64,000 nucleotides of DNA, taken from contig NC_037673.1 in NCBI RefSeq assembly GCF_003255815.1, positions 9,528,476 through 9,592,475 of the forward strand, in the 5' to 3' direction. Positions 24,735-36,220 of this stretch are shown here, piece by piece (position 1 is the stretch's first letter; every line of letters begins with the position of its first letter). A program made the position numbers and the translations under genes. Below the pieces are notes generated by a model that ran no database searches, was not told the DNA's origin, and saw only the letters and a program-made list of their open reading frames with translations. This stretch comes from Theropithecus gelada (taxonomy: Eukaryota; Chordata; Mammalia; Primates; Cercopithecidae).

Positions 24735-26080
24735 TAGCCCCAGTCTTCTTTGTCCTGTGGGCAGCATTTGGCATTTACTGGTCACCCCTCCTTTCGGAAA
24801 CCTTCTTTTATTCCATTTCCATGGATCCACACCCCTTGATTTTCCTGCCTTCTACTTACCAAGTTCCACTGGCAACGCTGCTCCTTCTCACCAGCTCTTA
24901 CCGCTTGGCATTCTTTAGGGTCTCCCATACTTCTAACACTACACACCCTCCCAGGACAATTTAATCCACCCTTCTGGTTCCAATTTCCACCTCTGATAAT
25001 GAAATTCAATTCTATAACTTTACCCACCTCCTGAACCTCAGAAATCTATATCCAACTGCTGACAGGATGTCTCCCTTTTCCACTCACAGACACAATATTT
25101 TCAACAGGCACCAGCTTGAGTTCATCATCTTGTGCCCCTTCCTCCTTCCTCCTCCAGTCTTTCTGGTGTTAGAAATGGTACCAACCTAAGGGCACAGGCA
25201 TCAGGCTTCCCTTCATCCATCACCTCCTTTCTTACCTACCTCCAGGGCAATCCCAATCCTCTCAATTAGACCTGTAACCCAACATCCCCGTACATCCATT
25301 TCTCTTAGTCCAGTCCATCTCCTGGATTGGGCAAGCATCGTCTCTGGTCTATTCCAACACCTCCTGCTTCCCATTTTCACCCTCTGTGACCCATTTGTCA
25401 TGCTGTATTCAGAATAATCTTTTAAAACATAAATTAGGCCAGGCACCGTGGCTCATGCTTGAATGTCAGCATTTTTGGAGGCCAAAGCAGGAGGATTACT
25501 TGAATCCAGGAGTTCAAGACCAACCAGGGCAACATAGTGAGATTCCATCCCTATACACACACATACACACCCCCAGGTGTGGTGGCATGCGCGTGCACAC
25601 ACACATACACACACACACACATCCAGGTGTGGTGGCATGCACCTGTAGTCCAAGCTACTCAAGAGGCTGAAGTGGGACGATCACTTGAGCCTGGAAGGTT
25701 GAGGCTACAGTGAGCCATGATCATCCCACTGCATTCCAGTCTGGGTGACAGAGACAGAAGGAGACCTTGTCTCTAAATAAATAAAATAAAAATTAAATAT
25801 CAGATAAATACCTTTATCTGATTAAAATCCAGCAATTCCTTATTATCATAGTAAATTCCAAGTTTATGTACTTATATTTCAAACTAATTTACCTACTTCT
25901 AATCCTTGCATGATGAAGATTTTCAGCAATACCCTCTATGATATTTTGCTTTGGTAAATGTTCATTTTATTTCTGCAATTCAAAATATTTTCTAGTACCT
26001 TCATATTTTTGCAAAGCTGTTTTTCTTCTACCTAGAATATTACTTTTCTCCTCAACTCCTCTTTCATATTCATTCTTTAG
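24735..26080 (+). mobile_element. L2 LINE split by an AluJ-like insertion
   Basis: The left part (24735-25436) follows L2 coding sequence: 'cagcatttggcatttactgg', 'atatccaactgctgacagg', 'gagttcatcatctt' and 'agaataatcttttaaaac'. The right part (25798 to about 26080) resumes at 'ttaaaatccagcaattcc', the next L2 landmark. The reading frame of the L2 protein is gone. The split shows that the Alu landed in an already resident L2. Confidence 0.8.
25437..25797 (+). mobile_element. Old Alu (AluJ-like) with internal CA expansion and duplication
   Basis: It begins 'ggccaggcaccgtggctc' and ends 'tgtctctaaataaataaaat'. The middle A-rich linker has grown into CA-rich blocks. An 18-base segment, 'ccaggtgtggtggcatgc', occurs twice (25573-25590 and 25623-25640), so a 50-bp unit is duplicated in tandem. 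High divergence suggests an early Alu. Confidence 0.92.
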
Positions 26081-26089
26081 TTGTTGTTA

Positions 26090-26383
26090 TTTTTTTCTTT
26101 GAGACTGAGTTTCGCTCTTGTCACCTAGGCTGGAGTGCCATGGCACAGTCTTGGCTCACTGCAACCTCTGCCTCCTGGGTTCAAGCAATTCTCCTGCCTT
26201 GGCCTCCTGAGTAGCTGAGATTACAGGCATCCACCACCACGTCTGGCTAATTTTTGTATTTTTAGTAGAGACAGGGTTTCACCATGTTGGCCAGGCTAGT
26301 ATTGAGCTCCTGACCTCAGGTGATCTGCCCACCTCGGGCTCCCAAAGTGCTGGGATTACAGACATGAGTCACCACACCCGGCC
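26090..26383 (-). mobile_element. Alu SINE, antisense, near full length
   Basis: T-rich start, 'gagactgagtttcgctcttg', 'tttttagtagagacagggtt', and terminal 'cacacccggcc'. Both monomers present. Confidence 0.98.
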
Positions 26384-27300
26384 TGGGTCCATGTTAATTA
26401 CTACAACTGAGGCCCGGGAATTATAGCATTTTAAGTATAACATATAATAATTCCAAAGTACTAAGTATATGGTGTGACATGAGGCAGGCTGTTAATAAAT
26501 GTTAGCTATTTATATAATTTAGGGAGTCCATGGATAACAAAGTAATCTCTAGACTGAATTCATCTCCGAAATCAACCGCCTTGCATTTGCATAATTCATA
26601 TCCCTGTTTTTCCATACTGGAAGCTAAAAACTGTGATTTTCTAATTTTCAATGTCATGTAGAGATAAGCGGGAGATAACTTATTCTGAATGATACAGTTG
26701 AATTCCAGACCACTGTAAACAGCTGTCCATTCTTAATGCTGTAAATTTTGCTTTTTGTCATATATTTATGTTCTAAAACTGCTTTACATCAGAAAGATGA
26801 TATGTCAACCTTGAAGCATCACTCTCTAGTAACAACAAAATGCCAAAATAAGACATAACTTTATTTTATTTTACTTCAGGTTGGTGGAGAAAGAGTTTCA
26901 TTAGATCTGCTGGGTATACGGACTCTGTAGGAACATTCATTGTGAGGCTGAGGCCGTAGCCAGTGCTGTCATGAATATAGAGGAAACGGGTTCCTGCATA
27001 GCATGGGTGATAACCAGCAACTGATAAAGAACCTCAGCTGTGTTGAGAACTTGAAATAAATGGACTTGTGTTGGAAGGGAAGCCACCGAATGCAAGGCTA
27101 TCTACTGCTAGAGAGAAAAATTACTACAAAGTAATCATTGTTTAGCCAGAGGCTAAAATTTCTGCAAAAGCTCTGAGATAAAAATTTTGAATAATCAAGG
27201 CATTTAAATTTAAACCTCACTAGCACTTCTTCTTAATCATTCATAGGGCTAATAATTCTCTTAAAAACAGAAAAGTTCAACTCTTCACCATACGATGGCA
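26384..27300. other. Unassigned sequence
   Basis: AT-rich, no landmark repeat and no plausible gene seen. Confidence 0.5.
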
Positions 27301-27303
27301 GGT

Positions 27304-27413
27304 GGGAGACACAGAAGGGGTAAAGAATTATATCACAGGGAAGGGACCAGAGACACCCCCCAGTCATTCCTCTCAGGATGCTGAGACATTATCTTATCTT
27401 TGTGACCATAGAC
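27304..27413 (+). repeat. Copy A of a diverged direct repeat
   Basis: Shares 'aagggaccagagacacccc', 'cattcct' and 'tttgtgaccat' in the same order and orientation with 27815-27936. About four fifths of aligned bases agree by eye, with one gap. Family not recognised. Confidence 0.75.
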
Positions 27414-27814
27414 AAGTACATCATTTGACCAATGACCAAAATCATATCTGTTTCTAGATCTCCTCCTGATAACCAAATTAATTGTACTGTGATTATTGAA
27501 ATTAGAGTTCAGATAGATGTCTTTTTCTGCTTTTGATTGTAGTGAAGAACAATAAGCAGCACTAATTTCTGTCTCCATTTTCCTGCTGGAAAGGAGGAAC
27601 CTGGCCTGCTAAACCCCAGCTGAGGGCTTAAGCCATGGGCCCAGGAATGGCAGGGAACTGTCCCTTCAGCTCCAGAATAGTGAGTCATGGTTGGTGCAAA
27701 TAACCCAGAGGAGCATTCCTCCAGAAATCAAGACAGAGAGGTAAAGTTGAAGGGTAAGCTAAAACCAGAGGCAGTGCACCCCAAGGGAAAAAGCATTTCA
27801 GAAGAAAAAAAGAG
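27414..27814. other. Sequence between the two direct-repeat copies
   Basis: Not recognised. It could be the remains of an LTR element interior or plain DNA caught in a segmental tandem duplication. Confidence 0.4.
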
Positions 27815-27936
27815 GCTGAGACACAGAACGGGGGAAAGAATCATGGCACAGCGAAGGGACCAGAGACACCCCCTGGTCATTCCTTTAATAATACCTCAGG
27901 ACCCTGAGACTTGATCTTACCTTTGTGACCATCGAC
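27815..27936 (+). repeat. Copy B of a diverged direct repeat
   Basis: Partner of 27304-27413, starting about 511 bp downstream of it. It carries about 10-13 extra bases ('ttaataatac') absent from copy A. The tetranucleotide microsatellite follows within about 170 bp. Confidence 0.75.
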
Positions 27937-28108
27937 CTTGTTACATATGGTCACAAGGATAGATAGAGCTGCTCCCACAGCAGGTGGGAGGCCACAAGCA
28001 TTTTTGCATAGACCACTCACAGCTTTGGCCATGAAGGGAAGTAGCTCTTAAGGCTACTAGACCTGCTCCAAGAGTTACTGGATAAAAACAGGAGCAAGAG
28101 AGCAGACT

Positions 28109-28590
28109 GGATGAATGGATGGATGGATGGATGGATGGATGGATGGATGGATGGATGGAGAGAGAGATAGAGAGAGAGAGATAGATAGATAGATAGGTAG
28201 GTAGATAGATAGATAACAAAGGGAGAAATGATAGACATAGATAGTTACAGACAGATGACAAAGAAAGATGACAGATATAGATAGAAAGACAGGTAGGTAG
28301 GTAGATAGTTGACAGACACAGATGACAAATGATTGATAGATAGTTAGATAGGTGGATAATAGGTATATGACAAAGAAAGAGAGAGAGATGATAGACATAG
28401 AAAGATAGGTAGACAGATAGATGATAGATAGATGACAGACACAGAAAAATAGATGACAGGCTAGATAGATGATAGATCAAAGAAAGATGGATGACAGACA
28501 GAAAAAAAAGAGATGATAGACATGGAGAGATGATAGATGGTTGGTAGGTAGGGGGGTAGGTAGGTAGATACACACACACACACACACACA
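28109..28590. repeat. Compound tetranucleotide microsatellite (GGAT)n-(GATA)n-(GGTA)n-(AC)n
   Basis: An almost perfect (GGAT)n block (28109-28159) passes into GAGA/GATA repeats. Degenerate GATA/GACA/GGTA repeats follow to about 28568, then (AC)n at 28570-28590. Long antisense frames rich in Ser, Leu, Ile, Tyr and His arise from the repeat and are not genes. Confidence 0.97.
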
Positions 28591-29000
28591 TACACAACAG
28601 AGACAAAACAGACATACATAAAGCTTCTGAGTTTCTGCGTTGGAAGGGATTTTAAGATGCCTACCTGATACCAAAGTAAGAATCATTTTTCTACTATCCC
28701 CAACCAATAAGGTACTAACTCTGAGGTCTTCTTCCTTCTCTCCTCACTCTTCTCCAAGAGAATATTTTCATAGTCACAAAGATCATCCAGTTTGACACTT
28801 TTTAAGAGGTGAGCATCAATGTAGAGAAGACAGCAACTCAATCAAGCTGTTGGCATTTTTCCTGAGCCTCTGTTGACTCAGAGGCTTTAGTCTTTCCAGT
28901 TAATTCCTATGCATATGAATTTTTTAAAAAACATCTCATGCTTGCATGTTCTTGGAAAAATCTAAGTCCATCGGGTGATTGGTCAAAACCATTAAGATGT
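28591..29000. other. Unassigned sequence
   Basis: No landmark repeat or gene. Confidence 0.5.
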
Positions 29001-29009
29001 CAGCAAATC

Positions 29010-29600
29010 AGTGGGCAAAGTTTATGAAGAGACATTTACAAAAAAAAAGCAGCAAATCTCATTAACAAGCATAATATAATTATAATATAACTTCTGGAGG
29101 GTATGGTGGTGACAGGGGAAACAGATTGTAGTTAGGACTGTAACTTGGTAGAACTCTTCTCAAGGCAATTTGAGAACATTATTAACAACAGCAAATATGT
29201 TTATTTCTATTGACCTGGGAAGCTCAGCAGTAGTATTATATCATGAGGAAATACAGATAATATAGAGCAAAGTATTATGCATGTTTTCCACAGGGCTATG
29301 ACTAGAAGCAAAAAATAATATAGTTATATAAACTATGGCATAATGTCACAAAAGAACAAAATTTTATAGCATTTAGAAGTGTTTTCTTCTAAATTTAAAA
29401 TAACAGAATACAGAATTATATATATGCAATGTAATGTAGACATTTTTAACTAGAGAAAACTGCTAAAAGAAAATTCAGTGAAAGATTAAAGGTGAGTATG
29501 GGGGATGCAATTATGTTTTTGCTTCTCTGTGTGCAAATTTTTGGCAATTTTGTTTTCTTTAATGAGCATGTTTTTTTTTTCAAGTCGTAACATATTCGTT
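29010..29600 (+). mobile_element. Old L1M 3'-region fragment
   Basis: 'aagagacatttacaaaaaaa', 'tggtagaactcttctcaagg' with 'caatttgagaac', 'aactatggcataatg' and a T-rich close follow the order of old L1M ORF2 C-terminus and 3' UTR. Strongly decayed. Confidence 0.5.
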
Positions 29601-30765
29601 TTAAAGAAAAACTAGACTTATTATACTCGTTTTTGTAGATTTCTGTTTTATCAAGGGGTTACTGTAATATCAACCCCTTTTCTTTTCTCCTCCAAGGCAA
29701 AATAATTCTTGCTTACTAAACCTTTCTTCACAAGTCTTACCTCCCAACTCTTTAATTATATTTGCGATTTTTCTCTGTAAATGTCATCAGGTATTTCTTT
29801 AAAAATTTTCCAAAGATTCTGATATACTAGAGAGCCTACCGAATCACTTACTTGTTAGGAAATTCTTAGAGATATTTCAGTTTAACGCCGACATTTTTGC
29901 AACGGAAAAGAAAAAGGAGGCCGAGAGGAATGATGCGCCCTTCACAGTTTTAGAAAGCCTATTAGCACCAGGGCCAGCCTTCTTATTTATTTACTCTCTT
30001 TTATTTACATAATCTGTCATCAAGTCCAGTTCATCTCCAGCTTAGGTTCTCCTTGTGTCTTTGATCTGCTGACCACGCTGGGTCTTACAGTTCCATAACA
30101 GGTTAAACATAAGGATCAATGAAAATATGCATACATTGACATCTTGGCATTTCACCAGTTTTCAGTGAAACAAATGAGCAACACTTTTCCTTCTTTTGTT
30201 CCAGATGTCCATATGCCCTCCTTGTTCACATACAAGGAGCAGAAATGAAGTTAAGCAGAGTCCAGCACGTCACTCATCAAAAGATGCTGGTGATTGTCCT
30301 GAAATATGATATCAGACTCATGGCTGAACATAAGTGTGCATTAATGTTTGAAGGCTTTACTAAAAAGGTGAATCACAGATGGAAGCATCAGGCAAAACTA
30401 TGGGAAGGGAGAAGGTGGACCTTTCTGCCATCTTCTGCTCCCAGCCAAGGTTCTCCTGTAACTGGAAAGCAGTGCTTCTCTCAGCCGCTGTCAGTAGGAA
30501 TCTCCACTTCTCAAGTGTTCCTCTAAGCAGAGGAGAAAATTAACTATTGGGATTCAAAGGTGTCCCTTCTAGGACACATTGCCTCCATGTAAATCAAAAG
30601 CAAAATGAGCAAAGTATGTGGCAGCTCATTCTACACAAGTGGGCAAACTTTGGTGTAAGATTAATGAAAAGAAATGAAAAAGACGTAGCAAGTCAAAATA
30701 CCCATAACACAATTGAAGCGCTTTGCAAATATTCCTCTATGTGTTTGTAAACAGAACGTTATCTG
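29601..30765. other. Unassigned sequence
   Basis: No landmark repeat. A 93-residue plus-strand frame at 30245-30526 has no motif I know, no partner exon signals I can support, and no conservation evidence available here. Confidence 0.5.
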
Positions 30766-30769
30766 AGAC

Positions 30770-31346
30770 AGGTCTCAATCAATTTAGGAAGTTTATTTTG
30801 CCAAGGTTAAGGATGTACTCATGACACAGCCTCAGGAGGTCCTGATGACAAGTACCTGAGGTGGTCAGGGTACAGCTTGCCTTTATATATTTTTGGGAGA
30901 CATCAGACATCAATCAATATGTATAAGATGCACATTGTTTTAATCAGGTAAAGTGGGACGACATGAGGCAGGGGCTTTCAGGACACAGGTAGATAAGAGA
31001 CAAAAGGTTGCATTCTTTTGAGTCCTCTATCAGCCTTGCACTGAATACACAGTTTAGTCTGGCTCAGTGAATCTGCATTTATCACATAAACAGCAGGGCA
31101 GAGGAAGCAGCCAGGTATGCATTTGTCTCAGGCGAGCCTCAGAGAGACGACTTTGAGCTCTGTCTGTCCTTTGTCCATAAGGAATTTTCTTGTAGGCAAA
31201 TTGTGAGGAAGGTATGCAGCTTTTTACCTTTGTAGCTATCTTATTTAGGAATACAATTGGAGGCAGGTTTCTGACACCGTTCCCAGCTTGATTTTTTCCC
31301 CTTGGCTTAGTGATGTTGGGGTCCCAAGATGTATTTTCCTTTCACA
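30770..31346 (-). repeat. ERV1-class LTR (MER4-like), antisense
   Basis: 'gagacaggtctcaatcaatt', 'ggaagtttattttgccaagg' (AATAAA on the minus strand), 'cacagcctcaggaggtcctg', and the closing 'aagatgtattttcctttcaca', which reads TGTGAAAGG at the sense start. These are hallmarks of MER4-group LTRs. The left boundary is approximate. No viral genes adjoin it. Confidence 0.8.
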
Positions 31347-32129
31347 TTTTATAACTGTAAATTTTTAATGCTGTTGCTAAAAGTATCCTTTATTATGGAA
31401 GATTTTCTTTGTGAGCTGTGAAAGACAAAGTTAAGGCAAAATGACAAAGAAGGGTCACAAATAAAAAGATGGCCTGATGCTGATGGATAAATGCAAGCTG
31501 GAAGGCAGCTGGGTGACAACTTACATCAGGCAAAAAGGGACATGTTGATGGCATCAAAAAACAAAAGAGGATTCAGAACAAATATCCATAAAGGAAGAAG
31601 AACAGTTGTGTGGTACAAAGGAAAAATCACCCCATCTGATGAGGCAAATCTGATTAAGAGTGAAACATATGAATATCATAAAAATATAAATACAGTTGTA
31701 TCATATGAAACTGCTGTTTTGGGAAGTCAAGAATAGTTGAATATTGGCAGTTTGAAATGGGTGTAGCCCAATGAATTCACTTAGAGCAGGCACAGACTTC
31801 CTGTTGCATATGAGAATTGAGTTCCTGCAAACCAGTTCTTTTATTATTGCTCTAAACTTTCCAACTTTTAAAAAAGACCCTGAGGCATCAGTGTTGGCCT
31901 CTCAGAGCCCCAGGTGAGTAAAGCAGAACAGCTGGCATGGTAAGCGGGCAACTCCTGTCTGGTGGGGCCACTGGCTGGTGACTCCTTTGTTCAGTACGGA
32001 GATGGCTTCAGCTCCCCGGCTGCTCCCTTCATCTTCACCACATTCCCCGGCCAGGCCCTGCCTGGAAGAGCATAAGGTCCCTGGCTGTAGGGAAAGGGGA
32101 AGAAGCAGAGCAGAACTGCTCAGGAGCTA
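31347..32129. other. Unassigned sequence
   Basis: An 81-residue plus frame at 31491-31736 lies in AT-rich DNA without recognisable domains. I see no gene. Confidence 0.5.
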
Positions 32130-32345
32130 GGAGCTGGGTGCACTGACTTGGGATCCCAACTGCCTGGGTCTAAACCCCAGCTGTGCTTCTCCCCAGTGTT
32201 TCCTTAACATCCTGTTTCCTCATTTAGAAAGTGAAGCCACAGAATCCCATCTCAGTGGGTTAAGTGACCCACAGTTGAGTGAGCACATGCAAGGCGCTTA
32301 GAATAAACAGTGCCTGGCACAAAAAGAAACTCAATAAATGTTCGC
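32130..32345 (+). mobile_element. MIR SINE
   Basis: 'aactgcctgggtctaaaccc', 'tttcctcatttagaaagtg', 'aaggcgcttagaataaacag' with 'tgcctggcac' and 'ctcaataaatgttcgc' give the full MIR order, ending in its L2-like tail. Confidence 0.87.
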
Positions 32346-33639
32346 AATTGTGATTTTAATCTTTTGTGTGGATGTGCGCAGTTGCAGAAAGGAAAAGCTG
32401 GGTACGCATAAAAACGGTTTTAAAAAATGCCCAGAGTACAGAGTTATTTATGCTAATGTGTTCACACCTATGGAGAAAAGTTTGTAGAATGAAAAAAAAA
32501 AAAATCTTTTAAAGATCAATTACAGCAAAACAACCACAGCAAATACTTGTATTTCTCTAGTTTCATCTTTAGACATTCCCCAGGGACACAGGCAATAGCT
32601 CCCTCCCCTGCATTAGAAAGATGACTGTCAAAATTAATCTGCAATATTAGGGGTAGGGCTGACAGTTTCATCTCTGTAAATGTTATTACTGCATTTAAAA
32701 AAAAAAAGAAACCCACAAACCTCTGCCCATCTTTCTAGTCCAGGCACTTGGAGAGTTCTTACGGGGAGAAGCACTTCTCCCCATCGATAGAAATTCAATT
32801 TGCTGCACAAGTTAAGACGCAGTAAACTTCTCTCTCCCTTGCTTTACTACTGCTTTCACAATCATAAAACGAGCCTAATGTTTAAATGTTAGAAAGCACT
32901 TAATATTTAATTGTTGGAGATTAAGTCTTTTTCATGATGCCTGAGCTACCCAGCAACAGGTTAGAAATTGAGCGTCTGCGGACTCCTAGGGGCACAGCAG
33001 CGGCTCAGCTTTCAACATCTGCCCCCAGCTTTCTAAGGCTCAGAAATGCCAAAGGAAATGAAAAGTTTCCTCTGCCAAAGCAGTTGCCAGTTCCTAGCAG
33101 CCAGCACATGGCAGCATCTAGAAAGGCCTAGCGGAGACAGATGTGTGCACATGAAAATGCGTGATGTTCTGAGACCCAAACATCTGGCAACAGGAGAACA
33201 GCAGAGCCGGGGCCTCAGAGAAGCTCTCTCCACTGTGCCCAGGAGGAGCCTTTGTGTCCCCACATTCATGTGACCCCACCCACACTAGAAACACCTTTTT
33301 TCTGCCCACTGGACATTCATTCAGTGTCAGGTGACTTAGACCCATTCACAGATATCTACTGGCACTTCACACTATCCACATTTTTTTTTCTTTTGTGCCT
33401 GTAAATAAGAACAGAGAACACAGACAAAAGAAGGAAAGGAATAATTGCTTGTTGTCACCTATTCAGCCTCTAACAGAGCCAATTCTGAAAGGAAAGAATT
33501 CAGTGCTACTTCCCAGCAGGATGCTGACACCATGAATGACATCATACAGCCAGACCTCAGGCAACCAGGGAGCCCGCATGAAAGAGGAGGGATGTCAAAG
33601 GAGAACACCCGTGGTGCCACCTGACAGCCGCTTCCTGCT
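32346..33639. other. Unassigned sequence
   Basis: Two short A-runs (about 32491 and 32697). Small overlapping frames on both strands at 32.9-33.3 kb have no motif and probably reflect locally higher GC. No gene supported. Confidence 0.5.
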
Positions 33640-33830
33640 GAGTCCTGCAAAGTGGCAGGGGGAGAGGAAGCCTGGGAGGCACAGGGCCTGGGCTTAAATC
33701 CCTGCTGGGCCCCTCTCCCACAACCTGATGCTGGGCAAGAAGAACCTCTCAACTCAGTGTCCTTGTTGTAACAACAGGCTTAGGATGCCTTGATCCCAGG
33801 GTGGCTGAGCTAAACCTGTAGGAAAAATTG
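33640..33830 (+). mobile_element. MIR-like SINE remnant
   Basis: 'gcctgggcttaaatccctgc', 'ctgggcaagaagaacctctc' and 'gtgtccttgttgtaacaac' follow the MIR order with heavy divergence. Confidence 0.55.
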
Positions 33831-33919
33831 TTGTTAGGAAAAATCCTATAAATGTTTGTTGAAACTGGATCTGAAATGAGTTAATCATCAGATCCCAGAT
33901 AAAATCAGTTATTCATGTG

Positions 33920-34263
33920 TGATATGGTTTGGCCGTGTCCCCACCCAAATCTCATCTTGAATCCCCACCTGTTGTGGGAGGAACCCAGGAGGAGGTAATT
34001 GAGTCATGGGGGCGGGTCTTTCCCATGCTGTTCTCCTGATAGCAAATAAGTCCATGAGATCTGTTGGTTTTATAAAGGGGAGTTTCCCTGAACAAGCTCT
34101 CTTCTCTTGTCTGCCACCATGTGAGACGTGCCTTTTACCTTCTGCCATGATTGTTGAGGTCTCCCCAGCCAGGTGGAGCTGTAAGTCCAATAAACCTCTT
34201 TCTTTTGTAAATTGCCTAGTCTTGGGTATGTCTTTACCAGCAGCATGAAAACGGACTAATACA
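33920..34263 (+). repeat. THE1/MST-type LTR, sense
   Basis: It opens 'tgatatggtttggccgtgtc', contains 'gtctgccaccatgtgagacg' and 'aataaacctctttc', and ends 'atgaaaacggactaataca'. Flanking pentamers atgtg (33915-33919) and gtgtg (34264-34268) match at 4 of 5. A solo LTR. Confidence 0.96.
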
Positions 34264-34324
34264 GTGTGTTATTTGGAACTTCAACTTTAAATAAATTCTG
34301 TCATCATCAAATCCCTTCATGGGT

Positions 34325-34549
34325 TGAAGTTTCTTGACCCTGGCACTACTGACATTTTGGGGCAGGATCATTCTTTGTTGGGGAGCTGCCACATTCATTG
34401 TGGGGTGTTTAGCAGCATCCCTGGCCTCTACTCACAAGATGCCAGTAGCATCCCTCCATTTCCCCCTAGGTTATGACAACCAAAAATGTCCCCACATATT
34501 GACAAATGTCCTGGGACCAGGGGAAAATCACCCCAGGCAGGACCCACTG
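34325..34549 (-). mobile_element. MER20 DNA transposon (hAT-Charlie), antisense
   Basis: 'ggcactactgacattttgg', 'gtggggtgtttagcagcatc', 'tgacaaccaaaaatgtcccc' and the closing 'aggcaggacccactg' match MER20 in reverse along nearly its full 219-bp length. Non-autonomous. Confidence 0.87.
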
Positions 34550-35770
34550 CTATGTATAATGGAACACTAAGAGGAATAACTGCAGAAGCTATTTTTTGCT
34601 GTCTATCTGCTGCATATTAAACACAGTGAGATAACAGTGGACAGAAAATTTCTTTTTCCTGGTGGTTAGTGACAACCTTTCCATAAAACAAATAGCAAAA
34701 TCACCCCTCGTTCCCATACCTAAAGTCAGGTCTCAGCATACTCCAAGGACACAAACACAAAGTCTGACTGTAAGGACAAGGCTTATACTTGAAAATTATT
34801 GCAAGATTTTGCTTATTTATGTCAGCAAAAACTCAAGTAACATGCATGAGGATCTAATGATGTCCAACTAAGGAGCATGAAATATAACACCAAGTTGGTC
34901 TTAATGTTTTAATCAGGGTTCATTGCTGAGAGATTCCAGATTTAATACGTTATTTTATGCAGATGGAAGTGGCTCTAACACATGATTGGTCGGCTGGCTA
35001 GCTGAAAGTGGAACTCAACGGTGACCTGTTTTTAATGAGGTTGAGATGCCAGAACTTCCCTGGAATACTATAGAAGATGAACCCAAAGGCTTAGGAAAAT
35101 AGATATATTGGACTACAACATACATGCACATATGCACACATACACACAAATACACACACATCACTACATCCACAGAGAGCTCCCAAAGACTCTTCCCAAG
35201 GCATGGAGAAGTGAGGAGAGCCCTCCATCCTGAAGAGGTCTGTGCTGGCTGCTGTCTGTCAGCTGGTTATGGTGACCTAAGGGATCCTAGAATAGCAGAG
35301 GCCACATGGCAGCCCTTAACTAGAAGAGAGGGTGAGCATATTTACCATGGGGACAGCAAGGTTTCCAGGAATGTTTTAATTCACAGGAACCTTTGGTGGA
35401 TGCCAATTGCTCAGAGCATGCCTTGGAAGTAACTAGGTGGGCAGCTTCCTAAATTGTTCCTGGATCTACATATCAAGGATGAATCTGTCTCTGCGGATCA
35501 GAATGGAGAGATGGCCCCTTGCCCAGTTTCCAGGCTCAGGACCTGCACATTCCTGCGGGCCTGGCTCCTCCCAACCTTCTCACCCCAGACTTCTCACCTC
35601 CTGCTTTGTTCTGTTTTCCTCCATCACACACACACGTCTCCATTGGAAACACCTTCTTCATTTCTTTAACAAAGGCCTTGTACACAGGAACTGCCTTGGC
35701 TTTGGGATACAGATGTGAGCAAAACAAAGACCCCTGCCTCGTGGAGCGACAGCATGCTTTGCTGATTATC
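34550..35770. other. Unassigned sequence with a CA-rich patch
   Basis: A CA-rich block at about 35120-35165. Overlapping short frames at 35.4-35.8 kb on both strands lack motifs. No gene supported. Confidence 0.5.
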
Positions 35771-35774
35771 GCAG

Positions 35775-35870
35775 CGTCTGGGATGTCATCTGTCTTGTTG
35801 GTTGCTATGTGCCCAGCACCTAGAAAAGCACCTGGCATGTAGAAAGTTCACATTAGATAGGCACTGAATG
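35775..35870 (+). mobile_element. L2/MIR-type 3' tail fragment
   Basis: 'tgcccagcacctagaaaagc' and 'acctggcatgtagaaag' with 'aggcactgaatgg' resemble the shared L2/MIR 3' tail. Confidence 0.5.
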
Positions 35871-36060
35871 GATGCCTGCACTGTCTGCTCGCCATTGAGT
35901 AAGACAGTCTGTGTCTCTTTCATGGTCTCTCTTTACTCAAACATCTTTGAGTCCCAGCCTTGCTTCCTCAGTCAGATCACATCACAGAGCAAGCTTCGGC
36001 TATGGTGAGCATCTCTGTCAAGTCCATGGGTGAAATGCAGAGACAACCCCCGCCCAGGGC

Positions 36061-36220
36061 AGGAGTCTCCAAACCAGGATGATATCAGAATCACTTTGAG
36101 AAGCTTTGAAAAAGCACAGATCCCTGGGTATAGACCCCAGAATTTCTGACTTTCCAGGTCTGGGATGGAGTGTGAGTATCGGTAAAAGTGCCCAGGAAGC
36201 TTTCGGTGCTCTGCTGTGGC
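36061..36220 (-). mobile_element. MER5A-like DNA transposon remnant
   Basis: 'gatatcagaatcactttgag', 'aaaaagcacagatccctggg' and 'ccccagaatttctgac' followed by 'aggtctgggatgg' follow MER5A in reverse. Confidence 0.7.

Noticed and set aside
28109..28590. CRISPR-like regularity of short repeats
   Set aside because: Units are 4 bp without spacers; a microsatellite in a primate genome.
27941..28615. 224-residue minus frame with repeated hydrophobic and Ser/His residues
   Set aside because: Microsatellite translation; stop codons are absent because of the 4-base repeat unit, not selection.
30770..31346. Possible ERV1 provirus
   Set aside because: Only one LTR; the flanks show no gag, pol or env type frames.
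35437..35842. Cluster of overlapping frames on both strands
   Set aside because: No domain, no consistent strand, adjacent to an L2/MIR tail; locally stop-poor sequence.
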